DNA of 64,000 bases from Flavobacterium sp. ENC (GCF_020991415.1 NZ_JAJMOY010000003.1:611186-675185); one strand, 5' to 3'. Positions 8,507-18,549 are shown, counted from the first letter of the stretch. Notes: generated by a model not told the origin, from the sequence alone. Numbers and translations are program-made.

Positions 8507-10783
8507 ATGAAAATATCGACCAGGGTTATCTTCTTTTTAGGAATATCATTTCTTATTGCAGGTACAACCAATGCCCAGCAATCCGTACATCAATATGTAG
8601 ACCCGATGATTGGATCAGAAGGAGTAGGAAGGGTTTTTATTGGTCCGTCGTGTCCGTACGGAATGGTAAAACCAAGTCCGGACTGTACCCCGAGTCCGAA
8701 CAGCGGCTGGCTTCCTATGCCAAAAGAAGTAACAGGCTTCAGTCAGGTGCATGTAAGCGGAACAGGCGGAGGTCCTAAATACGGAAACATTCAGATTATG
8801 CCATTTTCAGGTGCTTTGGATAAAATGGATCAAACTGCATTTAGAACAGAAGAAAATGTAAAACTGGGATATTATGAAACTGTTTTCAGGGAGAATACGA
8901 TTAAAACCGAAATAACTACAGGTGAAAAAGTATCTTTTTACCGTATAACTTATCCCAAAAACACCTCCAAAGAATTAAAAATTGATCCGGGATTTTTTCT
9001 GGGAGAAGAAAAGATTCCGGATGCCAGAGAAGCACAGCAGTTTGTAGGTTCGCAGATCGAAATTGTTTCAGATACAGAAGTTCGGGGCTACAGCCGAATT
9101 CGGGGCGGGTGGAACAACGGACGTGCTTACACCGTTTATTTCTGGGTCGTTTTTGATCAGCCGATTGCAAAATATGTAACCTTTAAAGACGGTACATTCT
9201 ATAACAACCAAAAAGCACAGTTTGATTCCGGAAAGAAAACGGCAGCTTTGCTTTCATTCGGAAATACAGGAAAAGAAGCGCTGAATGTGAAAATCGGAAT
9301 TTCTTTTTTAAGCGAATTAAAAGCGAAAAATAATATCGAAGTTGAAATTCCGCATTGGGATTTTAATGCCGTTTTATCCACTTTGGAAAAGAAATGGGAC
9401 GCTTTATTAAGCCGAATCCAGCTTTCTTCAGATACATCCGAAGACTATAAAAAAATGTTTTACACCGGTTTGTACCATACCATGATTATGCCTGTTGACC
9501 GCACGGGAGAAAATCCGTTATGGACAAATGACGAACCGTATTATGATGATTTTTATACCATTTGGGATACATTTAGAACGTCAAGTCCTTTAATTACCCT
9601 CATTGACAGTAAACGTAAAGTTGAAATTATCAATGCGATGCTCAATATTTACAAGCGTGAAGGTTTTTTACCCGAAGGAAGAAGCGGCAACGACAACGGA
9701 AGAACTCAGGGCGGTTCTAACGCTGAGGTTGTTTTGGCCGATGCTTTTGTAAAAGGTTTAAAAGGAATAGATTATGAGCTGGCGCTGCAGGCAATGCTGA
9801 AAGATGCGACCGTTCCACCGGGCGGAAATGAAGAAAAAGAAGGAAGAGGCGGATTACTGGATTATTTAAAATTAGGATACGTTCCGTACGGCACCGACCG
9901 CGCAGGAAACCGAACCATTGATTATGCGTACAACGATTATAATATTGCCATCGTAGCTAAAGGATTAGGCAAAACGGATTTGTATAATCAGTACATCAGA
10001 CAGGCAGACAGCTGGCAGAATTTATGGTGTTCAGATTACGAAAATAATGGTTCTACAGGATTTATCATGCCGAAAGACAAAGACGGAAAATGGCTGGATG
10101 ATGTTGTTTTTGGAGAATCAAAAATCCAGAAGCCTACTTTTAAATACACTCCTGTAATTACTGAATCGCCCTGGTATGTCTGCCATTGGTGCGTGTTTTT
10201 TTACGAAGGAAATTCATGGGAATATTCATTTAGCATTCCACACGACGTTCCGGAACTCATTATCAAATCGGGAGGAGAAAAAGCTTTTGAGCAAAGACTC
10301 GATACCTTCTTTAATTCAGATTTGTATAATGTTGCCAATGAACCTTCGTTTTTAACGCCTTGTCTGTATCACTGGATTGGAAAACCCTATTTGAGCAGCA
10401 ACAGAATCAGAACAATTATCAAAAATAATTTTAATACGTCAAGAGAAGGACTTCCCGGCAATGACGATTCGGGCGCAATGTCTTCGTGGCTGGCTTTTCA
10501 TATGATGGGACTGTATCCGAATGCCGGACAGCCCTACTATCTGATTAATACGCCTTTGCTAAAGGAAACAACAATACAATTGGAAAACGGTAAAAAGTTT
10601 ACCATTTCCACTAAAAAATGGAGTGATAAAAATACATACATAAAAACAGCTTTTTTAAATGGAAAATTGTATAACAAAGCATGGATTTTACATGATGATA
10701 TTATTAATGGAGGAGAATTGATTTTAGAAATGGATTCGAAACCTTCTGCCTGGGGAACCCTAATTTTACCACCCAAAAAATAA
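8507..10783 (+). CDS. GH92 alpha-mannosidase B (canonical motifs, periplasmic)
   Basis: A 758-residue GH92 exo-alpha-mannosidase. The signal peptide ends at TTNAQQ with no lipobox Cys, so a periplasmic location is likely. Canonical family motifs are present: YVDPMIGSEGVGRVFIGPSC, FSQVHVSGTGGGPKYGNI, the substrate-site WDTFRTSSPLITLI, EGRSGNDNGRTQGGSNAE, EGNSWEYSFSIPHD with Glu567 as probable general acid, and GNDDSGAMSSW with Asp652-654 region residues D653/D654 as base candidates. Length is typical. It probably trims mannose from oligosaccharides imported by SusCD 1, after or alongside lipoprotein GH92-A. The next gene begins one base after its stop, so the two are co-transcribed. Confidence 0.95.
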   Translation: MKISTRVIFFLGISFLIAGTTNAQQSVHQYVDPMIGSEGVGRVFIGPSCPYGMVKPSPDCTPSPNSGWLPMPKEVTGFSQVHVSGTGGGPKYGNIQIMPFSGALDKMDQTAFRTEENVKLGYYETVFRENTIKTEITTGEKVSFYRITYPKNTSKELKIDPGFFLGEEKIPDAREAQQFVGSQIEIVSDTEVRGYSRIRGGWNNGRAYTVYFWVVFDQPIAKYVTFKDGTFYNNQKAQFDSGKKTAALLSFGNTGKEALNVKIGISFLSELKAKNNIEVEIPHWDFNAVLSTLEKKWDALLSRIQLSSDTSEDYKKMFYTGLYHTMIMPVDRTGENPLWTNDEPYYDDFYTIWDTFRTSSPLITLIDSKRKVEIINAMLNIYKREGFLPEGRSGNDNGRTQGGSNAEVVLADAFVKGLKGIDYELALQAMLKDATVPPGGNEEKEGRGGLLDYLKLGYVPYGTDRAGNRTIDYAYNDYNIAIVAKGLGKTDLYNQYIRQADSWQNLWCSDYENNGSTGFIMPKDKDGKWLDDVVFGESKIQKPTFKYTPVITESPWYVCHWCVFFYEGNSWEYSFSIPHDVPELIIKSGGEKAFEQRLDTFFNSDLYNVANEPSFLTPCLYHWIGKPYLSSNRIRTIIKNNFNTSREGLPGNDDSGAMSSWLAFHMMGLYPNAGQPYYLINTPLLKETTIQLENGKKFTISTKKWSDKNTYIKTAFLNGKLYNKAWILHDDIINGGELILEMDSKPSAWGTLILPPKK

Positions 10784-10784
10784 A

Positions 10785-11369
10785 ATGATGAGCAAGATGA
10801 AAAATATAATTTTAGTATTTCTGTTTTTATCATTTTATGGAACAGGAACAGCACAGACTTACATTCCTACACTAAAAAATAATACAGAACTGCACTATGT
10901 CTGCAAACTTCACGGACAGACCAGAACCTTGCAGCTTACTGCTGAAACGGCAGACCATAAGCTGACTTTCAAACTGGAAACAAGGGGGGTGAAAAGCAGC
11001 ATAGTGATGCTTCCCGAAGCAGTGAAAAACGGTAATGCCTTAAGTTTCAATCAGGGAGAATATGCACCTGTTTTAAACTTAAAACCAACAGAAACTTTTT
11101 TTATGATTTCGCAGTCCGCTTATCAGGATTTAGTCAAAAACAATTCTTTTGTGTATAATAACACAACTTATGTGCTGGACAAAAACGAAGATAAAGAGGG
11201 CGTTTCAATTGACGGAAAATTTGTAGATGCTTTACACGTTATCGCACAAATCGATGAAACCGAAATGTGGATCGTAAAAAATCCTGAGTTTCCATTAATT
11301 TGTAAAATAAAAAAGAATCCCTTAGGGATAAATTTTACTTTAGTGAAAGTAGTGGATACTATAAATTAA
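10785..11369 (+). CDS. Small exported protein of unknown function
   Basis: A 194-residue protein with a signal peptide (hydrophobic stretch IILVFLFLSFYGTGTAQ) and no Cys lipobox, so probably periplasmic. I do not recognise the family. The mature part is beta-rich, with segments such as ELHYVCKLHGQTRTLQLTAE and a C-terminal EMWIVKNPEFPLICKIKKNP. This loosely resembles exported beta-barrel or lipocalin-like domains, but that is only an impression. ATG codons at 10785, 10788 and 10797 are all possible starts; the third gives the more usual MKN-type signal peptide. It starts one base after GH92-B, so its job is probably tied to glycan processing. Confidence 0.75.
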   Translation: MMSKMKNIILVFLFLSFYGTGTAQTYIPTLKNNTELHYVCKLHGQTRTLQLTAETADHKLTFKLETRGVKSSIVMLPEAVKNGNALSFNQGEYAPVLNLKPTETFFMISQSAYQDLVKNNSFVYNNTTYVLDKNEDKEGVSIDGKFVDALHVIAQIDETEMWIVKNPEFPLICKIKKNPLGINFTLVKVVDTIN

Positions 11370-11397
11370 AAAAAGAAATAGTTAAGGGATATCAGTA

Positions 11398-11422
11398 CTG
11401 ACAGGTTTTAAGAACCTCTCAG
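11398..11422. repeat. Short foldback between the small exported protein and the phosphoesterase
   Basis: CTGACAGGTT (11398-11407) and AACCTCTCAG (11413-11422) form a 10-bp stem with one mismatch and a 5-base loop. It resembles dispersed intergenic hairpins elsewhere in the window and may slow or end transcription. Confidence 0.45.
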
Positions 11423-11452
11423 GTTTAGAGTATACGATCAAAATAACAAACA

Positions 11453-13288
11453 ATGTCATTCAAAAATATCTGTGGTTCCTTGCTTCTTTTAGTGCTGGTT
11501 TCCTGTAAAACAGAACAACATTTCAAGGAGAAAAATGTACAAATCGCTTTTATCGCCGATGTTCATTTACAGGATATTTTTGCCAAATTTGAAGACAACA
11601 AGTATCAGGGAATCAAAAATCCGGTGACGGGCGAATACGCCAGCATCAGAACCATGAATTCCCAGCTGCATTCCACCAGAATTTTCAATGAAAATTATTT
11701 TGCCTTTTTAGAAGCCCTGAATGACATTGTAAAAAGAGGCATCAGGCAAGTTGTGCTTCCGGGTGATTTCAGCGACGACGGACAGCCCGTTCACGTACGC
11801 CGCCTGAGAAAAATACTCAATGAATATTCCCAAAAACACGGTCTTTCTTTTTTTGTAACTACTGGTAATCATGATGTTGTAAGACCATTTTCTCAGGATG
11901 CCGTTAAAACCGATTTTTTAGGCAAAGACGGAAAAGAGCAGATTATCAGCAGTTCTAAAAACAATTTTAATACCAGTAAAAGTGAACTGGAACCCATTAT
12001 CACAGCCGATATAAAAAACTGGGGTTATAAGGAAACTATTCACGAAATGAGAGATTTTGGTTTTTTTCCAAAAAAGACTGATTTGTATTGGGAAACGCCT
12101 TTTTCTAATTACACTTACGAGCACTATAATTTTGAAGAAGCACAAAAAGAAGCTGTTTTAGAAAAAAGAACGTATGCTATTAAAAATACGAAGCTGTTTC
12201 TTCCGGATGCGAGTTATCTGGTTGAACCAATTAAAGGAATCTGGCTGTTGGCAATTGATGCGAATGCTTATGTTCCGAACGGGAAATTATCAGGAGAATC
12301 CGATAATCCGAATGATTTTTCGGGAGCCAATACAGGTTATAATAACGTTCTTATTTATAAGAGTCATTTATTAAACTGGGTTAAAAAGGTGTCCGCAGAA
12401 GCTAGGAAAAACGGAAAAATCCTGATTGCTTTTAGCCATTATCCGATGGTTGAATTTAATGACAATGCATCGCCGGAATTGAAACAGCTTTTTGGAGCCG
12501 ATAAAATGCAATTGCAAAGAGTTCCTGATGAAGCAGTGGCGCAGCAATTTGCAGATGCGGGCATTCAGATTCATTTTGGCGGACATATGCATATTAACGA
12601 TACGGGAGTGAGAGCTTCCGCCAAAGGGAATACTTTGTTTAATATCCAGACACCTTCGCTGGCCGCTTATCTGCCGGCTTATAAAATATTGACCATTCAT
12701 TCTCATTCTGAACTTGAAGTGGAAACGGTTGTAGTGGGCAATGTGGCTGATTTCAGCAGTTTATTTCCTTTTTATGAAGAAGAATATACGCATCTTCAAA
12801 ATAGTAAAAATGATGCTATTTGGAATAAAGAAATCTTAAAGGCAAAAGATTACAGAGAATTTACAAACTGGCATTTAAAGGAACTGGTTCGTTTGCGATT
12901 TTTACCGGAAGATTTTCCTGCAGAATTTTTAAAATCAATTGTAAATCTTACAGGTAAAGATTTATTAGAAATAAATAAAAACACTTCAGAAACTGATACA
13001 GATTTGAAATCAGATTTTCTGGCTCTTTCCGATTTTGAATCATGGACTGGTTTTGATATGATTTTTGATTTTTACCGCCTAAAAAACGCAGATGAACTGG
13101 CAATTTCAGAAATTGGAAATCATAGATTAAAGGAATATGATTTGGTTTGCAGGCAGTTAAAGAAATCAAATGATACAAAACTGGTTTTATGGGCTTCAAT
13201 ATTTTTGAAAACCATGAATGGAGAGCCTTCGGATCATTTTAAGATTGATTTGAAAAATAACAAAATTGATAATTTATCTGTTAAATAA
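11453..13288 (+). CDS. Calcineurin-like metallophosphoesterase lipoprotein
   Basis: A 611-residue exported lipoprotein (Cys18 in LLVLVSCKTE). All metallophosphoesterase metal-ligand motifs are present and in order: D36-x-H38 (IADVHLQD), G-D105 (LPGDFSDDG), GN139-H140-D141 (TTGNHDVV), H329 (FSHYPM) and G-H378-x-H380 (GGHMHIND). An active two-metal phosphatase or phosphodiesterase is therefore expected. The ~180 residues after the last motif form an uncharacterised C-terminal domain. The family hydrolyses phosphomonoesters and diesters, and substrate cannot be read from sequence. Its place between alpha-mannosidases and their HTCS suggests a phosphate-bearing glycan such as a phosphomannan or a GPI-type anchor; that is inference. 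Confidence 0.88.
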   Translation: MSFKNICGSLLLLVLVSCKTEQHFKEKNVQIAFIADVHLQDIFAKFEDNKYQGIKNPVTGEYASIRTMNSQLHSTRIFNENYFAFLEALNDIVKRGIRQVVLPGDFSDDGQPVHVRRLRKILNEYSQKHGLSFFVTTGNHDVVRPFSQDAVKTDFLGKDGKEQIISSSKNNFNTSKSELEPIITADIKNWGYKETIHEMRDFGFFPKKTDLYWETPFSNYTYEHYNFEEAQKEAVLEKRTYAIKNTKLFLPDASYLVEPIKGIWLLAIDANAYVPNGKLSGESDNPNDFSGANTGYNNVLIYKSHLLNWVKKVSAEARKNGKILIAFSHYPMVEFNDNASPELKQLFGADKMQLQRVPDEAVAQQFADAGIQIHFGGHMHINDTGVRASAKGNTLFNIQTPSLAAYLPAYKILTIHSHSELEVETVVVGNVADFSSLFPFYEEEYTHLQNSKNDAIWNKEILKAKDYREFTNWHLKELVRLRFLPEDFPAEFLKSIVNLTGKDLLEINKNTSETDTDLKSDFLALSDFESWTGFDMIFDFYRLKNADELAISEIGNHRLKEYDLVCRQLKKSNDTKLVLWASIFLKTMNGEPSDHFKIDLKNNKIDNLSVK

Positions 13289-13340
13289 TTTTGATATTTA
13301 TTAAATCAAAAAGATTAAATTGCATTTATAATTTATTTCC

Positions 13341-16300
13341 ATGAGACAAAGATTTTTCATCCTATTCTTGTTTTTTGTCCTTTTTTATCATTCTTATTCA
13401 CAGAATATAAAATTCACACACTATAATGACAATAACGGATTGTCTCATAATTCTGTGCGCCATATTGTGCAGGATAAAAAAGGGTTCATGTGGTTTGGAA
13501 CATTCTCAGGATTAAATCGGTTTGACGGTTATCAATTCAAAAACTACATGGGTTCTACTCCCGGAAAGAATAAATTGTACAACGATGACATAACAGCTTT
13601 GGAACTGGATGAGGAATCAGATCATTTATGGATTGGCACCCGAAAAGGACTGACTCTTTTCAAAATGGATACCCATGTTTTTACCACTTTTTTTCATAAA
13701 AACGAAGATCCGAATAGTCTGCCTGACGATGAGGTGAGATCCGTTTATGTAGATAAATTCAAAAGAGTCTGGGTTGGTACCAAAACAAAAGGGGTGTATT
13801 TGTTCTTTTTGAAAGAAAACCGATTCGAAAAAATTAAGCTTAAAGGTTTCGATTACGTCAAAGAAATCTTTGAAGATAAAAAAGGAAATATCTGGATTGG
13901 AAGTTATGAAAAATCAGGTGTAGCAAAAATTACTATGGATGCAAAAGGAGCAATCGTACGAATTAATACTTATATGCTTTCTGTTCCGTATTCAAATATA
14001 AAAAATCCATATCTTAATTTTATTTACGAAGACGCCAAATCGGATATTTTTGTCGGCACCCGGGAAGGTTTATATAAATTGGACAAGGCCACCGATCAGT
14101 TTGTTAATTTATATATAGAAAACAAACAGGTTAGGGGTGCTTTAGGCCCGTATTTTTTATCCGTTGCCCGCGCTTCAGACGGGAAATACTGGGTGGGAAC
14201 TTTAGGCGGATTACTCGTTTGCAATCAATTAGAAGACATTCAAAAAGGAAATTACAAATGGTATTATTCCATTTTATCAGATGACACCTCACTGGTCGAT
14301 AATTTAATTTCAGCCCTTTATTTTGATGCTTCCGGAGTCTTATGGATTGGAACAGAGGACGGATTGGATAAGTACGATCCTTACGAAAATCAGTTTACTT
14401 TAAACAAAGATATATCACGTTCCATAGGGAATCAGGCGCCGCGTATAAGAGGTTTTGCCAAAACGTATGACGAAAAAGTGATTGTGGCAACCTATCACAA
14501 CGGGCTTTTTATTTCTACTACAAAAGGCTCAACACCATTGCACAATACCGGAAAAGATATCGCCAGTATTTATTCTGATAATGGAAAGATTTTTTACTGT
14601 GGTCTTTGGGACGGTACTATTTTAGTTTACAATTACCTCACAAATTCTTCCAGAGAAATAAAGACAGGATTTGAAAAATCGCCCGTTTTTGCCTTTAGAA
14701 AGATTGGAGACGATTCGATGATAGTGGGGTCTTTTGGGGAAGGCGCAGTAATTTTGAATACCAAAACACTGCAGGTACAAACTTCGGGTAAACTTTTGCC
14801 CGACTTTCAGATTAATGCGATTGAAAAAGACGCCAAAAAAAATGTATGGTTTGCTACAGAAACAGGCGTTGTAAAATACAATATCAATTCGGGAAAAATA
14901 GAAACCTATTCCTCCCTTTTTATCAAAGAAAAAGGAGTGCCCCATGATGAAAATGTAAGTGATGTTTTGGTGGATGCAAAAGGTAAAGTATGGGCATCAA
15001 CGCGTTTTGGACTCTGTTTATACAATCCGAAAAAGAACGAATTTGAACCCGTAAAGTATCTTAAGGAACTATCGGGTAAATGGATTACTGATCTCTTGTC
15101 AGATGCAAACGGAAATTTATGGCTGAATATCAATAACAACAATATTGCTTTCGTTAAATCTAATTTAAAAGATATTAGTATTTACCACGTGAACAGTGGT
15201 AACAGATTGGACGTTTTCAGTTCAAGTGGTTTTTTTTACTTTAATAATTCTAATATTTTTCTGGGAGGTAAAAATGGTATCATTTCTTTTTCACCGCCCG
15301 CAATGAAAAGAAATAAGTGGTCGCCGTTGCCTGTTATTTCCGAATTTAAAATTCAGAACGAAGAAGTATTTCCGGAAATGGAAATCAATGGGGAAATTCC
15401 GCTCTCAAAAGATCTGAATTATGGAAAGGAGATAGAACTTACTCATAAAAACCGCAATTTTTCGATTCAGTTTTCGGCTCCTTCATTTGCAAATGAAAAG
15501 CTGAATAAGTTTCAATATATGCTGGAAGGTTTTGATAAACACTGGATTACGGCTAACAGTACGTCAAGAATAGTGCAATATACCAATCTTTACCCCGGAA
15601 ATTATGTCTTTAAAATAAAATCCAGTAACAGTGACGGATACTGGAGCAAAGCGGTTTCTTATAAAATAAAAATTCTGCCCCCGTTCTGGCTGACGCCGAC
15701 CTCTTTTTTACTGGTTTTAGCACTTTTATTTGGTGTTTTTTATTTCATCAGAAAAGAAATAAAGAACAGAATCCGTTTAAAACAGGAACTGCTTACAGAG
15801 AAAGTAAACCGGGAGCATGATATTAAGCTGAACAATGAAAAATTACGCTTCTTCACCAATATTTCGCATGAATTAAGAACGCCGTTAACGCTTATTTTAG
15901 GTCCGGCCAAACAGTTGCTGGATGAAAGTAACAACGCAACCGATTATGAAAAAAGCAGATACAATCTGATTTATCAAAATGCCAGCAGGTTACTGAATCT
16001 GGTAAATCAGGTTTTGGATTTTAGAAAAGCACAATCAGGCGAATTAAAACTTAAAGTGACTAAAACCGATATTCTGGCTTATTCGAAAAATATTTTTGAC
16101 TCCTTTAAGGAAATGGCTTATGATAAAAAGATTAAGCTCAATTTTATTTCTGAAGACGATGAAATAAACGGCTGGCTGGATAATGACAAATATGATAAGA
16201 TTCTATACAATCTATTATCAAATGCCTTAAAGTTTACCAATAAAAATGGAAATGTCGATTTGTATATCCGGCTGAAAGCTACAGTGGAAGACATTCTAGT

Positions 16301-17375
16301 GATTGAAGTAACCGACGATGGAATTGGAATTCCGTTAAAAAGTCAGGATAAAATTTTTAAGCGATTTTATCAGGCCACAAACAGTAAAGCCAATAATACC
16401 GGATCGGGTATAGGTTTGTCGCTGGTAAAATCTTTAGTGGCAATTCATAAAGGAATAATTTCCGTAGAGAGCACACCGGGGAAAGGAAGTACATTTAGGG
16501 TGGAAATTCCTATTGATCGTGATTCTTACGAGCCTAAGGAAGTGTTTGAATATGCACTTAAAAATGACAATCTAAGTATGCTTATTCCTGAAAAAGCAGC
16601 TAAGAAAATCATTCAGAATACCGATCTTAAAGAGAAAATACTGGTGATTGAAGACAACAGTGAACTTAGAAAATATCTGGTGGACTATTTGTCCGATTAT
16701 TATAAAGTTTACGATGCAGAAAATGGTGAAGAAGGTTTGAAAATCTGTCGGCAAATTAAACCCGTCTTATGCGTCGCTGATGTCATGATGCCCGTTATGG
16801 ACGGACTGGAATTTTGCAGGGAACTTAAAAATGATGAATTCATCAGTCATATTCCGGTTGTAATGCTCACGGCACTTGCTGAAAATACAGATAAAGTAAA
16901 AGGATATGACATGGGAGCCGATGGCTATCTGGTAAAACCCTTTGAGCCGTTATTGCTTAAAACGGTTATTGAAAATATTATCAAATCAAGATTAGAACTC
17001 AAACAAAAATTCTCCGGCGAAGTAGAAGGGAAGATCAGCATGCTGACACATTCTCCAATTGATGAAGAGTTTATGGAAAAAGTGACTACTTTAATCAATA
17101 ATAACTTAAGTGAAGTGGATCTTTCCACAGAGTTTTTATGCGATAAATTGGGCGTGAGTTCTTCAAAATTATATCGAAAAATTAAGGAACTGACCGATTT
17201 GGCTCCAAACGAATTTATTAGAACCATTCGTTTAAAAAAGTCAGCAGAATTACTCAAAAGTAAAAAGTATAATGTTTCTGAAGTAACCAATTTAGTTGGC
17301 TTTAATGACCCTTTATATTTCAGTCGATGTTTTAAAAAACAGTTTGGTTTCCCACCAAGTAAGCTGATCAATTAA
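13341..17375 (+). CDS. Hybrid two-component system sensor-regulator (HTCS) 1
   Basis: A 1344-residue one-protein signalling system that senses PUL oligosaccharides in the periplasm and activates transcription. Order: signal peptide (1-20); two seven-bladed beta-propellers built from repeats such as FMWFGTFSGLNRFDGYQF and VLWIGTEDGLDKYDP; a Y_Y_Y domain (~705-780); one TM helix (~785-805); histidine kinase with phospho-acceptor His843 (FFTNISHELRTPL); HATPase_c (NALKF, DDGIGIP, GSGIGLSLV); a receiver with phospho-acceptor Asp1147 (VADVMMPVMDG); and an AraC-type HTH (~1245-1340). All key residues are intact. It follows the phosphoesterase by 52 bases and probably controls SusCD 1 and the GH92 operon. 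Confidence 0.95.
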   Translation: MRQRFFILFLFFVLFYHSYSQNIKFTHYNDNNGLSHNSVRHIVQDKKGFMWFGTFSGLNRFDGYQFKNYMGSTPGKNKLYNDDITALELDEESDHLWIGTRKGLTLFKMDTHVFTTFFHKNEDPNSLPDDEVRSVYVDKFKRVWVGTKTKGVYLFFLKENRFEKIKLKGFDYVKEIFEDKKGNIWIGSYEKSGVAKITMDAKGAIVRINTYMLSVPYSNIKNPYLNFIYEDAKSDIFVGTREGLYKLDKATDQFVNLYIENKQVRGALGPYFLSVARASDGKYWVGTLGGLLVCNQLEDIQKGNYKWYYSILSDDTSLVDNLISALYFDASGVLWIGTEDGLDKYDPYENQFTLNKDISRSIGNQAPRIRGFAKTYDEKVIVATYHNGLFISTTKGSTPLHNTGKDIASIYSDNGKIFYCGLWDGTILVYNYLTNSSREIKTGFEKSPVFAFRKIGDDSMIVGSFGEGAVILNTKTLQVQTSGKLLPDFQINAIEKDAKKNVWFATETGVVKYNINSGKIETYSSLFIKEKGVPHDENVSDVLVDAKGKVWASTRFGLCLYNPKKNEFEPVKYLKELSGKWITDLLSDANGNLWLNINNNNIAFVKSNLKDISIYHVNSGNRLDVFSSSGFFYFNNSNIFLGGKNGIISFSPPAMKRNKWSPLPVISEFKIQNEEVFPEMEINGEIPLSKDLNYGKEIELTHKNRNFSIQFSAPSFANEKLNKFQYMLEGFDKHWITANSTSRIVQYTNLYPGNYVFKIKSSNSDGYWSKAVSYKIKILPPFWLTPTSFLLVLALLFGVFYFIRKEIKNRIRLKQELLTEKVNREHDIKLNNEKLRFFTNISHELRTPLTLILGPAKQLLDESNNATDYEKSRYNLIYQNASRLLNLVNQVLDFRKAQSGELKLKVTKTDILAYSKNIFDSFKEMAYDKKIKLNFISEDDEINGWLDNDKYDKILYNLLSNALKFTNKNGNVDLYIRLKATVEDILVIEVTDDGIGIPLKSQDKIFKRFYQATNSKANNTGSGIGLSLVKSLVAIHKGIISVESTPGKGSTFRVEIPIDRDSYEPKEVFEYALKNDNLSMLIPEKAAKKIIQNTDLKEKILVIEDNSELRKYLVDYLSDYYKVYDAENGEEGLKICRQIKPVLCVADVMMPVMDGLEFCRELKNDEFISHIPVVMLTALAENTDKVKGYDMGADGYLVKPFEPLLLKTVIENIIKSRLELKQKFSGEVEGKISMLTHSPIDEEFMEKVTTLINNNLSEVDLSTEFLCDKLGVSSSKLYRKIKELTDLAPNEFIRTIRLKKSAELLKSKKYNVSEVTNLVGFNDPLYFSRCFKKQFGFPPSKLIN

Positions 17376-17447
17376 TTTCCTTTTTGAATATCGTAGCCAG
17401 TCTTTGTCACAGTTTTAAACCTTGATAAAGATATCCTGAAACATAAA
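17376..17447. other. Spacer between HTCS 1 and the repeat array
   Basis: It holds a degenerate foldback (TTTGTCACAG ... CTTGATAAAG, ~17402-17427) like the better-preserved CCTTTGTCAAA hairpin at 46206. It may serve as the HTCS terminator. Confidence 0.35.
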
Positions 17448-18474
17448 CATTGCCCGCGGTTTCAACCGTGGGAACGCAATATATATCCATAATCTAATTT
17501 CTCCTGCGATGTCCCCGTGGTTGAAACCACGGGTTATATTTGAAATGTGATTCCTCAATCTTTAATTTCAATATTCAAAACATTGCCCGCGGTTTCAACC
17601 GTGGGAATGCAATATATATCCATAATCTAATTTCTCCTGCGATGTCACCGTGGTTGAAACCACGGGTTATATTTGAACTTCTATTCCTCAATCTTTAATT
17701 TCAATATTCAAAACATTGCCCGCGGTTTCAACCGTGGGAACGCAATGTATATCCATAATCTAATTTCTCCTTCGATGTCCCCGTGGTTGAAACCACGGGC
17801 TATATTTGAACTTCGATTCCTCAATCTTTCATTTCAATATGCAAAACATTGCCCGCGGTTTCAACCGTGGGAACGCAATATATAACCATAATCTAATTTT
17901 CTCCTGCTATGTCTCCCGTGGTTGAAACCACGGGTTATATTTGAACTTCTATTCCTCAATCTTTCATTTCAATATTCAAAACATTGCCCGCGGTTTCAAC
18001 CGTGGGAACGTAATATATAACCATAATCTAATTTCTCCTGCGATGTCCCGTGGTTGAAACCACGGGTTATATTTGAAATACGACTCCTCAATCTTTAATT
18101 TCAATATTCAAAACATTACCCGCGGTTTCAACCGTGGTAACGCAATATATATCCATAATCTAATTTCGCCTGCGATGTCCCCATAGTTGAAACCACGGGT
18201 TATATTTGAAATACGACTCCTCAATCTTTAATTTCAATATTCAAAACATTGCCCACGGTTTCAACCGTGCGAACGCAATATATATCCATAATCTAATTTC
18301 TCCTTCGATGTCCCCGTGGTTGAAACCACGGGCTATATTTGAACTTCTATTCCTCAATCTTTCATTTCAATATTCAAAACATTGCCCGCGGTTTCAACCG
18401 TGGGAACGCAATATATAACCATAATCTAATTTTCTCCTGCTATGTCTCCCGTGATTGAAACCTAGGGAACACAT
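17448..18474. repeat. Array of eight ~133-bp REPIN-like repeats
   Basis: Units begin at 17448, 17581, 17714, 17847, 17982, 18114, 18247 and 18380, with spacing 132-135 bp; the last unit is truncated and degraded. Each unit has two palindromes about 45 bases apart. The first is CCCGCGGTTTCAACCGTGGG (9-bp arms, one mismatch) and the second is CCCGTGGTTGAAACCACGGG (perfect 9-bp arms). The second, read on the other strand, is a variant of the first, so the pair is an inverted doublet as in REPINs. AT-rich tails such as TTCCTCAATCTTT fill the rest. There are no convincing ORFs. The array separates HTCS 1 from the inositol oxygenase gene, and no RAYT transposase lies in the window. Confidence 0.93.
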
Positions 18475-18549
18475 CAAAATAATCACCTAAACAATTGTAA
18501 AAATCCTACAATAATAAAAATCCTCCATGTTTTTGATGTATTAGTCCAT

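Noticed and set aside
12948..13199. Minus-strand ORFs inside long hydrolase and HTCS genes (such as this 83-residue frame)
   Set aside because: They lie opposite well-supported genes, lack domains or export signals, and show composition of an antisense frame.
17673..18418. Two 70-residue plus-strand ORFs in the 133-bp array
   Set aside because: They are the same frame read 533 bp apart through the palindromes, created by repeat sequence without a stop.
17448..18474. CRISPR array
   Set aside because: Repeat units are 133 bp with palindromic pairs and near-identical 'spacers'; true spacers would be unique and ~30-40 bp, and no cas genes are near.
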